Assembly (NCBI RefSeq): GCF_002224485.1
Contig: NZ_CP022463.1
Location: forward strand, 580,804 to 644,803
Reading direction: 5' to 3'
Length of the DNA stretch: 64,000 nt
Origin: Sinomonas sp. R1AF57
Lineage (GTDB): Bacteria; Actinomycetota; Actinomycetes; Actinomycetales; Micrococcaceae
Below the pieces are notes generated by a model, which was not told where the DNA came from, did no database searches, and saw nothing but the letters and a program-made list of their open reading frames with translations. The translations under genes were made by a program, and so were the position numbers. Positions 26,499-34,813 of the stretch are shown in pieces. The first letter of the stretch is position 1. The number at the start of each line of letters is the position of its first letter.

Positions 26499-27356
26499 AT
26501 GGGCCGGTTGAGCCAGCGCCGCAAGGTGCACAAGTACGTCCTGGGCAGCGAGCACCCCGTGCGCCACAAGGAGGACGTGCTAGCGGTCGAGGAGCCGCTC
26601 GAGATCCGGCTGTCCACGCCGCTGGGCGGCATGACCTACAGCGTGACGATGCGCACGCCCGGGGACGACTTCGACCTCGTGGCCGGGTTCCTCGTCTCCG
26701 AGGGCGTCGTGTGGGAGTCCGGGCAGCTCGTCTCCGAGCGCTTCTGCGCGGGGGAGGACGAGCAGGGCCGGCAGACGTTCAACGTCGTCGACGCCCAGCT
26801 GCGCCCCGGCGTGCCGCTGCCCGCCACCGGCCGCAACGTGTACACGTCGAGCTCGTGCGGGATCTGCGGGACCGAGTCGATCGAGGCGGTGCGGCGCTCC
26901 TCCCACCACAGCCCCGCGGGCGACGGCGTGCGGCTGCTCCCCGAGCTCGTCGCCGGCCTGCCCGCCCGCCTGCGCGCGGCCCAGGCGCTCTTCGACCGGA
27001 CCGGCGGGGTGCACGCCGCCGGGCTGTTCTCGGTCGGCGACGACGGCACCTCGGCTGAGCTGCTCTGCCTCCGGGAGGACGTTGGGCGTCACAACGCGGT
27101 GGACAAGGTCGTGGGCTGGGCCCTCCGCGAGGGCCGGCTGCCGCTCGCCGGGACCGTCCTGCAGGTCTCCGGGCGCGCCTCCTTCGAGCTCGTGCAGAAG
27201 GCTGCGATGGCCGGCATCCCCGTCCTGGCAGCCGTCAGCGCTCCGTCGACGCTGGCAGTGGAGCTGGCCGAAGAGTCCGGGGTCACCCTCATCGGCTTCA
27301 GCCGCGGGGACGGCTTCAACGTCTACGCGGGACACGAGCGGCTGGTCGCCTCGTAG
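26499..27356 (+). CDS. fdhD: Formate dehydrogenase accessory sulfurtransferase
   Basis: A 285-residue FdhD protein, which passes sulfur from a cysteine desulfurase to the molybdenum cofactor before it is inserted in FdhF-type enzymes. The active Cys pair is in TSSSCGICGTES (about 122-131). Other signatures are DFDLVAGFLVSEGVV, CLREDVGRHNAVDKVVGWAL and VSGRASFELVQKAAMAGIPVLAAVSAPS. The ATG at 26499 follows AGGAGG by five bases; a GTG directly before it is less well spaced. It lies 33 bases after the YdeP-type gene and ends the molybdenum operon. Confidence 0.94.
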   Translation: MGRLSQRRKVHKYVLGSEHPVRHKEDVLAVEEPLEIRLSTPLGGMTYSVTMRTPGDDFDLVAGFLVSEGVVWESGQLVSERFCAGEDEQGRQTFNVVDAQLRPGVPLPATGRNVYTSSSCGICGTESIEAVRRSSHHSPAGDGVRLLPELVAGLPARLRAAQALFDRTGGVHAAGLFSVGDDGTSAELLCLREDVGRHNAVDKVVGWALREGRLPLAGTVLQVSGRASFELVQKAAMAGIPVLAAVSAPSTLAVELAEESGVTLIGFSRGDGFNVYAGHERLVAS

Positions 27357-27460
27357 TCCCTCTCGGATCTGTACCGAAATGAGACCGGCCGTCCGTTCCG
27401 CCGGGGGATACGGCGGAGTAGCTTTGATGTCCACAGGTTTGTCAACTGATTGGATATTCC

Positions 27461-30400
27461 GTGCATGACGACCGCCGGATCATCGAGGCGCGCATCGACA
27501 GGTTCATCCGGGAGCGCCTGCAGCGCGCCGTCTACCGCCGTTCCATCCCCCTGACGGTCGAACGCTGGGACGCGCCGGGGGAACCCGTGCCCGTCGCAGA
27601 GGCCCTGCGGCAGGCGTTCGTCCCGGCGGCAGAAGGAGCCCCATGGGGCCCGCCGTGGAGCACGACATGGCTGCGCCTCACCGGCGAGGTTCCCCCCGGG
27701 TGGGGAGGCCCGGGCACGGACCTCGAGGCCGTCGTCGACCTCGGATTCACCACCGAACTGCCCGGCTTCCAGTGCGAAGGGCTCGTGTGGCGCGCCGACG
27801 GCACGACCGTCAAGGCCCTGAACCCGCGCAACCACTACGTCCCGCTCGCAGCGCTGGGAGGAGGGCGCGACGTCGAGTTCTACGTCGAGGCGGCGGCGAA
27901 TCCTGACATCGCCCAAGGGTGGACGTTCCAGCCGACCCCGCTCGGCGACGCCGCCACTGCGGGCACCGAACCCCTCTACCGGCTCGGCCGCATGGTCCTC
28001 GCAGAGCGGGACACCACCGCATGGGAGCTCCTCCAGGACGCCTCAGCCCTCACCTCCCTGATGCATGAGCTTCCCGACGACCGTCCGCGGCGGCACCAGA
28101 TCCTGCGCGCGCTCGAGCGCATGGCGGACGCCGTGGACCCCTCCGACGTCGCAGGCACGGCGCCTGCGGGACGCGACGCGCTCGCCGGCGTCCTCGCGCA
28201 GCCGGCGACGGCGAGCGCCCACCGGATCATCGGCACGGGCCACGCCCACATCGACGCGGCCTGGCTGTGGCCGGTGCGGGAGACGCAGCGCAAGTGCGCC
28301 CGCACATTCTCCAACGTGGTCGCGCTCATGGACGAGGACCCGGACCTGGTCTTCGCCTGCTCGCAGGCCCAGGAGCTGGCCTGGATCCGCGACGGCTACC
28401 CTCAGCTGTTCGAGCGGATCAAGGAGAAGGTCGCCGAGGGGCGCTTTGTCCTCGTCGGAGGGATGTGGGTCGAGTCGGATACGAATATGCCGGGCGGGGA
28501 GGCCCTGGCCCGCCAGTTCCTCGAGGGCAAGCGTTTCCTGCTCGAGGAGTTCGGGGCGGAATGCGAGGAGACCTGGCTCCCCGACACCTTCGGCTACTCG
28601 GCCGCGCTCCCGCAGATTGCCCGCTCGGCGGGCAACCGGTGGTTCCTGACCCAGAAGATCTCCTGGAACCAGGTCAACCGTTTCCCCCACCACACATTCC
28701 TCTGGGAGGGGATCGACGGCACCCGCGTGTTCACGCACTTCCCGCCCGCGGACACCTACAACTCGGACCTGCGCGCCTCTGACCTCGCCCACGCCGAGCG
28801 GAACTTCCGCGAGCACGGACGCGCCACGGTGTCCCTCCTCCCGTTCGGCTACGGCGACGGCGGCGGCGGCCCCACCCGGGAGATGATGGCGGCCGCGCGG
28901 CGCTGGGACGACCTCGAGGGCTCACCCCGCTTCGAAGTGGCCTCGCCGCGGCGGTTCTTCACCGAGGCCGAGGCGGAGTACGCGTCTCCGCCCGTGTGGG
29001 CGGGGGAGATGTACCTCGAGAAGCACCGCGGCACCTACACCGCCCAGGCGCGCACCAAGCGGGGGAACCGGCGCTCCGAGCACCTCCTGCGCGAGGCCGA
29101 GCTGTGGTGCGCCACGGCGTCTGTCCGGGCGGGCGCGCCCTACCCGGCGCACGAGCTCCAGCGCCTGTGGAGGCTCACCCTCCTCCAGCAGTTCCACGAC
29201 ATCCTCCCGGGTAGCGCGATCGCATGGGTGCACCGCGACGCCGAGCGGAACTACGCCGCGATCGAGCGCGGCCTCGAGGGACTCATCGCGCGTGCGGCGG
29301 AATCGCTCGTGGGCGCGGGAGACCGCGAGATCCTGCTCAACGCCGCGCCCCGGGCCAGGGCGGGAGTCCCGGCTCTGGCCGCGGGCGCCGTCGTGCGCCC
29401 CGAGCGGCCGGCGACCCTCGCCGCGAGGGGCGGGGGCTGGGTCCTCGAGAACGGCGCGGTGCGCGCGGAGGTCGACGGCGAGGGGTTCCTCGTGGGCCTC
29501 GTGGACGCGGTGTCGGGGCGTGACGCGATCGCCCCGGGGGCGCGCTCGAACCTGTTCGAGCTGCACCGGGACACCCCCAACGAGTGGGACGCCTGGGACC
29601 TGGACGAGTTCTACCGCAACAGCGCCGAGGCGATCATGGGCGCGGACGCGGTGGGGCCGGGAGACGGGGCGGAGGGGGAGGCGGTGCTCGTGGTCGAGCG
29701 GTCCTTCGGCGCATCGCGGGTGCGCCAGCGCCTCGTGCTCGCCCCCGGCGCGACGTCCCTGCGTATCGAGACCGAGGTCGACTGGCACGAGCGCCAGAAG
29801 CTCCTCAAGCTCGGCTTCGGCCTCGACCTCCGCGCCGAGCACAGCTCCTCGGAGACGCAGTTCGGCCATGTGCGGCGCCCCGTCGCGGTGAATACGTCGT
29901 GGGACGCGGCCAGGTTCGAGATCTGCGCGCACCGCTGGATCCACGTGGGCGAGCCGGGCTACGGCGTCGCTCTCGCGAACGACGCGACCTACGGCCACGA
30001 CGTCACGCGCACCGTCCGCAGCGACGGGGGCACGACGACGACCGTGCGGCTCTCCCTGCTGAAGTCGCCGCTGTACCCGGACCCGGCGGCTGATTCCGGA
30101 CTGCACCGGTTCACGGTCGTCCTCGCGCCGGGGGCGGGGATCGCCGACGCGCTGCGCGAGGGCTACGAGCTCAACCTGCCCGAGCGGACGGTACGGGGCG
30201 CGCGCGACGTCGAGGCGCTCGTGTCCGTCTCGGAGTCCTCGCTCGTGGTGGAGGCCGTGAAGCTCGCCGCCGACGGTTCGGGCGACGTCGTCGTGCGGCT
30301 CTACGAGTCCCTCGGTACCAGAGCGGCGGCCGAGGTCGAGGCGGGGTTCGAGTGCGCGGGGGTCGACGCGGTCGACCTGCTCGAGCGACTGCTCGCGCCG

Positions 30401-30496
30401 GGAGCGCCCTCGCCCATCACGGGCGCGACGGGCCGTACGGTCCAGCTCAGCGTGCGCCCGTTCGAGCTCGTCACGCTGCGCTTCCGCCGTCCATAA
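27461..30496 (+). CDS. Alpha-mannosidase (GH38)
   Basis: A 1011-residue glycoside hydrolase family 38 enzyme, expected to release alpha-linked mannose with retention through a zinc-bound site. The metal motif is GHAHIDAAWLWPVRET (about 260-275). The nucleophile Asp lies in WLPDTFGYSAALPQ. The middle domain (TYTAQARTKRGNRRSEHLLREAE) and the long beta C-terminal domain (GVALANDATYGHDV, RLSLLKSPLYPDP) are intact. No signal peptide is seen, so it acts in the cytoplasm, perhaps on imported mannosides or lipid-linked glycans. The start is a GTG at 27461 with a weak ribosome site. It stands alone, 104 bases after fdhD, and ends at a hairpin. Confidence 0.93.
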   Translation: MHDDRRIIEARIDRFIRERLQRAVYRRSIPLTVERWDAPGEPVPVAEALRQAFVPAAEGAPWGPPWSTTWLRLTGEVPPGWGGPGTDLEAVVDLGFTTELPGFQCEGLVWRADGTTVKALNPRNHYVPLAALGGGRDVEFYVEAAANPDIAQGWTFQPTPLGDAATAGTEPLYRLGRMVLAERDTTAWELLQDASALTSLMHELPDDRPRRHQILRALERMADAVDPSDVAGTAPAGRDALAGVLAQPATASAHRIIGTGHAHIDAAWLWPVRETQRKCARTFSNVVALMDEDPDLVFACSQAQELAWIRDGYPQLFERIKEKVAEGRFVLVGGMWVESDTNMPGGEALARQFLEGKRFLLEEFGAECEETWLPDTFGYSAALPQIARSAGNRWFLTQKISWNQVNRFPHHTFLWEGIDGTRVFTHFPPADTYNSDLRASDLAHAERNFREHGRATVSLLPFGYGDGGGGPTREMMAAARRWDDLEGSPRFEVASPRRFFTEAEAEYASPPVWAGEMYLEKHRGTYTAQARTKRGNRRSEHLLREAELWCATASVRAGAPYPAHELQRLWRLTLLQQFHDILPGSAIAWVHRDAERNYAAIERGLEGLIARAAESLVGAGDREILLNAAPRARAGVPALAAGAVVRPERPATLAARGGGWVLENGAVRAEVDGEGFLVGLVDAVSGRDAIAPGARSNLFELHRDTPNEWDAWDLDEFYRNSAEAIMGADAVGPGDGAEGEAVLVVERSFGASRVRQRLVLAPGATSLRIETEVDWHERQKLLKLGFGLDLRAEHSSSETQFGHVRRPVAVNTSWDAARFEICAHRWIHVGEPGYGVALANDATYGHDVTRTVRSDGGTTTTVRLSLLKSPLYPDPAADSGLHRFTVVLAPGAGIADALREGYELNLPERTVRGARDVEALVSVSESSLVVEAVKLAADGSGDVVVRLYESLGTRAAAEVEAGFECAGVDAVDLLERLLAPGAPSPITGATGRTVQLSVRPFELVTLRFRRP

Positions 30497-30532
30497 GCCC
30501 CAGCGCCTGTGTGAGCTTGCCCTTAAATGGCT

Positions 30533-30564
30533 GAGTGGTGGCGGCCCGAAGGCCGCCGCCACTC
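30533..30564. terminator. Hairpin between convergent genes
   Basis: GAGTGGTGGCGGCC (30533-30546), tetraloop CGAA, GGCCGCCGCCACTC (30551-30564), with a single G-T pair in the stem. It lies 36 bases past the mannosidase stop. The next gene converges on it. Confidence 0.8.
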
Positions 30565-30611
30565 ATCCCCCCAATGAAGAACCACCCTGTCCCCCTGACA
30601 GGCCGTGTTCA

Positions 30612-30627
30612 CACAATCATGATTGTG
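30612..30627. promoter_or_regulatory. Perfect 16-bp palindrome in a convergent gap
   Basis: CACAATCATGATTGTG is a perfect AT-leaning palindrome between the 3' ends of the mannosidase and membrane-protein genes. No promoter is expected there. It may be a protein-binding site or part of a terminator; nothing supports one over the other. Confidence 0.4.
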
Positions 30628-30675
30628 GCACGTCCTAATGAAAATGTGAATTCAGTTCCTCAATGTGCTGGATTT

Positions 30676-31395
30676 TTACCTTGTGAGACGTCGCGGGGCG
30701 GACGCGGCGCGGCGACGGGCCTGCAGGCTGGCGACCCAGATCACCGTCAGCCCGGCGAAGAGCAGCAGGAGCACCGAATAGTTCATCGTCTGCATGACGG
30801 GCACCCAGGAGAGCGGCATGAGCGGGAAGAGGTTCGTGAAGATCAGCAGGGTATAGCCCGCGCCGATCAGCCCGGCGGCAACGCGCAGCGCCGGCAGGGC
30901 AGCCCCGACCGTCGCCCGGACCAGCGAGGGGATGAGCACCACACCGGTGAACGTGGGGTACACGCGCCCCAAGGCGGCGTAGACGCCGAACCAGACCTCG
31001 TCGGTGCCCTCGTGCAGGCCCACGCTCGACGGCTGCAGTCCCATGAGGAGGAAGGACGCCACCGTCCCCGCGGCCACGACCCCCAGCGCGCCCAGGCCCC
31101 AGGGGCCGTACAGGGCCTGCTCGGCCCCGCGGGACCCGAAGGCCCGCGCGATCCGCACCGCCAGCAGCAGGCACACGGCGTAGATGAAGAAGCGCAGGAG
31201 GAGGTTGGCGAGGTTCACTCCGCCGAGCAGGGCGTCGATGGCGAGGTAGGGCCGCTCGATGCTGAGGAGGATGGTGGCGGCGAACAGGGTGAAGAGCCAC
31301 ATCATGAGGCGGTTCTCCCCGCGGAGGGCCGCGGGGATCCGCACGACGGCGAGCAGGACGGCGATGCCGAACGTGATCCAGGCGAGCCAGGTCAT
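30676..31395 (-). CDS. Integral membrane protein
   Basis: A 239-residue protein with about seven hydrophobic segments: MTWLAWITFGIAVLLAVVRI at the start, and further segments near 33-50, 62-90, 105-125, 145-165, 172-195 and 203-222. It ends in a basic tail (QARRRAASAPRRLTR). I do not recognise the family. It begins with a four-base overlap (ATGA) with the HTH gene upstream, so the two are translated together. This pattern, a cytoplasmic DNA-binding protein coupled to a membrane protein, is common in actinobacterial accessory regulation. Confidence 0.8.
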   Translation of the reverse strand: MTWLAWITFGIAVLLAVVRIPAALRGENRLMMWLFTLFAATILLSIERPYLAIDALLGGVNLANLLLRFFIYAVCLLLAVRIARAFGSRGAEQALYGPWGLGALGVVAAGTVASFLLMGLQPSSVGLHEGTDEVWFGVYAALGRVYPTFTGVVLIPSLVRATVGAALPALRVAAGLIGAGYTLLIFTNLFPLMPLSWVPVMQTMNYSVLLLLFAGLTVIWVASLQARRRAASAPRRLTR

Positions 31396-32123
31396 CCGAG
31401 GTGCTCCCAGACGCGCGATGCGGCGCGCTCGTCGGTGGCGGCGCGCCGCAGGTTCTTGCCCAGGGCCGCGAGCCGCTCGGAGGCCATGAGGACCAGTTCG
31501 GCGTCGGGGAGCCGCCTGAGCGCGCCCTCGGTGGCCTCGGGCGGCCATCCCGCCTCGCCTGCCGTCACCAGCCCGGTGACCACGAGGCCGTTCCGGAGGC
31601 CGACCCCGGCCTCCCTCGCCGTGCTGACGGCGAGCTCGGGGCTCAGGCGGTTCGCGCTCAGCTGGGCCGAGAAGTTCTGGGGGGCCACGCCGGAGGCGAT
31701 GCTCACACGCTGTCGCAGCTCGCCGTCGTCGATCGCCTCGACCCACTGGCGCACCGCCGCATCCGGATGGCCCGCCGCGGCCGACGCCGGGTGCGTGCCG
31801 TTGGGGGCCAGCTCGCCGCTGCGGACCAGCAGCTCGCGCAGGAAGCGGGCCGTGGGGACCTGGCTGAGAAGTTCGGCGTCGGTCGGAGGCGCGGTGCTCG
31901 CCGCGAGCTCGCGGTACGGGTCGAAACGCGCGAGGCCGAGGACGGGGTTCTGCCCGTACGCGCGGGCGACTGCGACGACGGTCGCCTCGGGGACCTTCCC
32001 GCGGACCAGCTGCTGGGCGAGGGTGCTCCGCTTGACGCCTGACCTGCGGCAGATGTCGGCGGCGGACTTGCCTGGAGCGAGTTCCTGCATCCAGTGGCGG
32101 AAGTCCAACGCTGAGACAGGCAC
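31392..32123 (-). CDS. Helix-turn-helix protein coupled to a membrane protein
   Basis: A 243-residue protein with an N-terminal XRE-like helix-turn-helix (about 5-55: KSAADICRRSGVKRSTLAQQLVRGKVPEATVVAVARAYG). The rest is mostly helical and of unknown fold (PTARFLRELLVRSG, RVSIASGVAPQNFSAQLSANRLSPELAVSTAREAGV), and the latter part looks like a second, more degenerate HTH. I choose the GTG at 32123 because GGAGGGGG lies five bases upstream; the ATG at 32141 sits on that same ribosome site. It probably regulates a small regulon together with the membrane protein. Confidence 0.75.
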   Translation of the reverse strand: MPVSALDFRHWMQELAPGKSAADICRRSGVKRSTLAQQLVRGKVPEATVVAVARAYGQNPVLGLARFDPYRELAASTAPPTDAELLSQVPTARFLRELLVRSGELAPNGTHPASAAAGHPDAAVRQWVEAIDDGELRQRVSIASGVAPQNFSAQLSANRLSPELAVSTAREAGVGLRNGLVVTGLVTAGEAGWPPEATEGALRRLPDAELVLMASERLAALGKNLRRAATDERAASRVWEHLG

Positions 32124-32229
32124 GGAACCCCCTCCTTCCATTTCAGCCGCGCGAGAGCTCCCCGGGCGGGCGGCTTGGTCCTGCGTGTCGATTTTACGTT
32201 GTCCGGGGGCTGCCCTATGCTGGTCTTAG

Positions 32230-32268
32230 CCCGCCGGCTCGCGCACCCCCCAATCGCGAGTCGGCGGG
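32230..32268 (+). promoter_or_regulatory. Leader hairpin, candidate attenuator of the ABC exporter
   Basis: CCCGCCGGCTCGCG (32230-32243) pairs with CGCGAGTCGGCGGG (32255-32268) with one G-T pair, followed by TCTTTCACTTTCTC. It lies 25 bases before the ABC gene. A possible promoter (TTTTAC, 18 bases, TATGCT ending at 32219) would start transcription just before it, so the hairpin would sit at the 5' end of the message. Confidence 0.55.
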
Positions 32269-32292
32269 TCTTTCACTTTCTCGGGAGAGTTC

Positions 32293-34185
32293 ATGAGCAG
32301 CATGTACAGCGCGGCGTGGAGCTCGCTGCATCAGATCACGCGGGCCAAGGACGGCAGGAACCCGTTCAACCGCGAGACCCTCCGCCGGGTCCTCGGCTTC
32401 GCGAGGCCGCACCGCGGGCGGCTGGTGGCGTTCGTGCTCGCCTCGGTCGTCGCGGCGGTGCTCGCGGTCGCGACCCCGGTCCTGGCCGGGCAGGTCGTCG
32501 ACGCGATCGTCGCGCGCGAGGACGTCTCCACCGTCGTGTGGCTCGCCGTCCTCATTGCCGTCGTCGCGGTCGCCGATGCCGGGTTCGGACTCCTGACCCG
32601 GTGGCTGTCCGCGACCATCGGCGAAGGCGTGATCCTCGACCTCCGCCGGGCTGTCTTCGACCACGTGCAGAAGATGCCCATCGCGTTCTTCACCCGGACC
32701 CGCACCGGCGCGCTCGTGAGCCGGCTCAACAACGACGTCATCGGGGCCCAGTCGGCGTTCGCGGGCACCCTCTCCGGCGTCGTCAGCAACGCCGTCGCCC
32801 TCGTCCTCACCGTTGCCGTCATGGCGCAGAAGTCATGGCTCGTGACGCTCCTCGCGCTCATCCTCCTGCCGATCTTCCTCGTCCCGGCACGCCGCATGGG
32901 CGGCCGCGTCGCCGACCTGCGGCGCGAGGCCGCGGCCCACAACGCCGCCATGAGCACGCAGATGACCGAGCGCTTCTCCGCCCCGGGCGCCACGCTCATC
33001 AAGCTGTTCGGCCGCCCCAACGAGGAGTCGCGCGAGTTCGCCGTGCGCGCCAGGCGTGTGCGGGACATCGGGATCCGCTCCTCGATGCTGACCTTCACGT
33101 TCATCACCGCGCTCACCCTGGTCTCCTCGCTCGCCCTCGCGCTCGTCTACGGGGTGGGCGGCTGGCTCGCGATCGGCGGGCAGCTCGCGGCGGGCGACGT
33201 CGTCGTGCTCGCCCTGCTCCTGACCCGCCTGTACGCGCCGATCACCAACCTCTCCAACGCGCGCGTGGAGATCATGGGCGCCCTGGTGAGCTTCGAGCGG
33301 GTGTTCGAGGTGCTCGACCTCGCCCCGCTCATCACCGAGAAGCCCGACGCCAAGGCGCTGCCCTCGGGCGCGGTGCCCGTCGAGTTCGACGACGTCCGCT
33401 TCGCCTACCCGAGCGCCGAGAAGGTCTCCCTCGCGTCCCTCGAGGAGGTCGCGGTGCTCGACACGCGCGGCGGCGAGGAGGTGCTCCACGGCATCTCGTT
33501 CCGGGTCGACCCGGGGCAGACGGTGGCGCTGGTCGGCTCCTCGGGCGCGGGCAAGTCCACGGTCGCCCAGCTCGTGGCCCGGCTGTACGACGTCGACTCG
33601 GGCGCCGTGCGCATCGGCGGCGTCGACGTGCGGGACACGACCTTCGAGTCCATGCGCGGCACGGTCGGGATGGTCACCCAGGACGGGCACCTGTTCCACG
33701 AGACCATCGCCGAGAACCTGCGGCTCGTCCGCCCCGGCGCCTCCGACGAGGAGCTGTGGGACGTGCTGCGCCGCGCGAGGCTCGAGGCGATGGTGCGCTC
33801 GTTGCCGGACGGTCTGGGCACCATCGTGGGGGAGCGGGGCTACCGGCTCTCCGGCGGCGAGCGCCAGCGGCTGACGATCGCACGTCTCCTGCTCGCCGCG
33901 CCCCGCGTCGTGATCCTCGACGAGGCCACCGCCGCCCTGGACTCGACCAACGAGGCCGCCGTGCAGGCGGCCCTCGCCGAGGCGCTCGAGGGCCGCACCG
34001 CCGTCGTGATCGCCCACCGGCTCTCGACGGTCCGGGCCGCGGACCAGATCCTCGTGGTGGAGGACGGCCGGATCGTGGAGCGCGGGACGCATGCCGAACT
34101 CCTCGCGGCCGGCGGCCGCTACGCCGAGCTGTACACGACCCAGTTCGCGGAGGCATCTGCGGTGGCGGACGAATTCGCGCAGTAG
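32293..34185 (+). CDS. ABC exporter, fused permease and ATPase
   Basis: A 630-residue half-transporter of the MsbA/multidrug type, which would dimerise to export a lipid or drug-like compound. About six membrane segments lie between residues 35 and 330 (VAFVLASVVAAVLAVATPVLAG is the first). The nucleotide-binding domain (about 360-610) has Walker A GSSGAGKSTV, signature LSGGERQRL, Walker B VVILDEATAALD and the switch His in VIAHRLSTV. A roughly 25-residue insertion (AEKVSLASLEEVAVLDTRGGEE) lies just before the ATPase beta-core, absent from MsbA. The substrate is unknown. The ATG at 32293 follows GGGAGAG. A leader hairpin lies just upstream. Confidence 0.9.
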   Translation: MSSMYSAAWSSLHQITRAKDGRNPFNRETLRRVLGFARPHRGRLVAFVLASVVAAVLAVATPVLAGQVVDAIVAREDVSTVVWLAVLIAVVAVADAGFGLLTRWLSATIGEGVILDLRRAVFDHVQKMPIAFFTRTRTGALVSRLNNDVIGAQSAFAGTLSGVVSNAVALVLTVAVMAQKSWLVTLLALILLPIFLVPARRMGGRVADLRREAAAHNAAMSTQMTERFSAPGATLIKLFGRPNEESREFAVRARRVRDIGIRSSMLTFTFITALTLVSSLALALVYGVGGWLAIGGQLAAGDVVVLALLLTRLYAPITNLSNARVEIMGALVSFERVFEVLDLAPLITEKPDAKALPSGAVPVEFDDVRFAYPSAEKVSLASLEEVAVLDTRGGEEVLHGISFRVDPGQTVALVGSSGAGKSTVAQLVARLYDVDSGAVRIGGVDVRDTTFESMRGTVGMVTQDGHLFHETIAENLRLVRPGASDEELWDVLRRARLEAMVRSLPDGLGTIVGERGYRLSGGERQRLTIARLLLAAPRVVILDEATAALDSTNEAAVQAALAEALEGRTAVVIAHRLSTVRAADQILVVEDGRIVERGTHAELLAAGGRYAELYTTQFAEASAVADEFAQ

Positions 34186-34190
34186 CCCCG

Positions 34191-34232
34191 GTTGAGGGGT
34201 CATGTCCCTGTGTTGAGGGGTCATGTCCCTGC
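34191..34232 (-). repeat. 21-bp tandem repeat array A (two units, family 1)
   Basis: Two 21-base units starting GTTGAGGGGTCATGTCCCTG, identical except for the last base of each. They fill most of the gap between the ABC and NUDIX genes. Read on the minus strand they match arrays B and C. Confidence 0.9.
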
Positions 34233-34261
34233 GCCGACGGTCCTCGGGATAGTCTCTGACT

Positions 34262-34720
34262 GTGCCTGCCCGGATCACCGTCTCTGCCGTGTGCGTCTAC
34301 TCGCCGGAGGGGCGCCTCCTAACCGTCCGCAAGCGGGGGACCGACCGCTTCATGCATCCGGGCGGAAAGCCCGAGCCGGGCGAGTCCGCGGCGGAGGCCG
34401 CGAGCCGTGAGCTGTCCGAAGAGGTGGGCATCGACGTCCCGGCCAAGGACCTCGTGCTGCTGGGCGCCTGGATTGCGCTCGCCGCGAATGAAGCCGCCAC
34501 CGACATCGAGGCGACGGTGTTCACCGCGCCCGGGGAGCACAACCCGAGCGAGGTCCATCCCGCTGCCGAGATCGAGGAGCTCCGCTGGATCGATCCCGAC
34601 GCCGAGCCGTCGGAGGATCTGGCGCCGCTCCTGACGGACCACGTCCTTCCCCTGCTTGCGCGGCAGGGACGCGACCCCTCAACACAGGGACATGACCCCT
34701 CAACGCGGGCAGCCTCCTGA
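34262..34720 (+). CDS. NUDIX hydrolase
   Basis: A 152-residue hydrolase of nucleoside-diphosphate derivatives. The Nudix box GGKPEPGESAAEAASRELSE, continuing to EVGI, is complete (about 38-61), including the RE and EE metal ligands. The substrate class (oxidised nucleotide, ADP-ribose and others) cannot be told. The start is a GTG at 34262. The last 20 residues (RQGRDPSTQGHDPSTRAAS) are translated from repeat array B, so the reading frame has been extended into an intergenic repeat; the folded enzyme probably ends near residue 132. The gene is bracketed by arrays A and B in opposite orientation. Confidence 0.88.
   Translation: MPARITVSAVCVYSPEGRLLTVRKRGTDRFMHPGGKPEPGESAAEAASRELSEEVGIDVPAKDLVLLGAWIALAANEAATDIEATVFTAPGEHNPSEVHPAAEIEELRWIDPDAEPSEDLAPLLTDHVLPLLARQGRDPSTQGHDPSTRAAS
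34666..34707 (+). repeat. 21-bp tandem repeat array B (two units, family 1)
   Basis: Two 21-base units, GGGACGCGACCCCTCAACAC and GGGACATGACCCCTCAACGC (each plus one base). They lie inside the 3' end of the NUDIX frame and are inverted relative to array A. Confidence 0.9.
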
Positions 34721-34813
34721 AGCTGGGCGCCAGGTGGGAAATCGGCGAACCGGGCATGAACAGTCGCTGAAGTCCGCCGCCTGCGGCACTACCCGCCGGT
34801 AACTTGGTGGGCC

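Noticed and set aside
24033-26567. 844-residue open frame antisense to the YdeP-type gene
   Set aside because: It lies wholly opposite a protein with clear family motifs. Long antisense frames are normal in GC-rich DNA, and its product is a low-complexity Val/Arg/Gly string with no domain.
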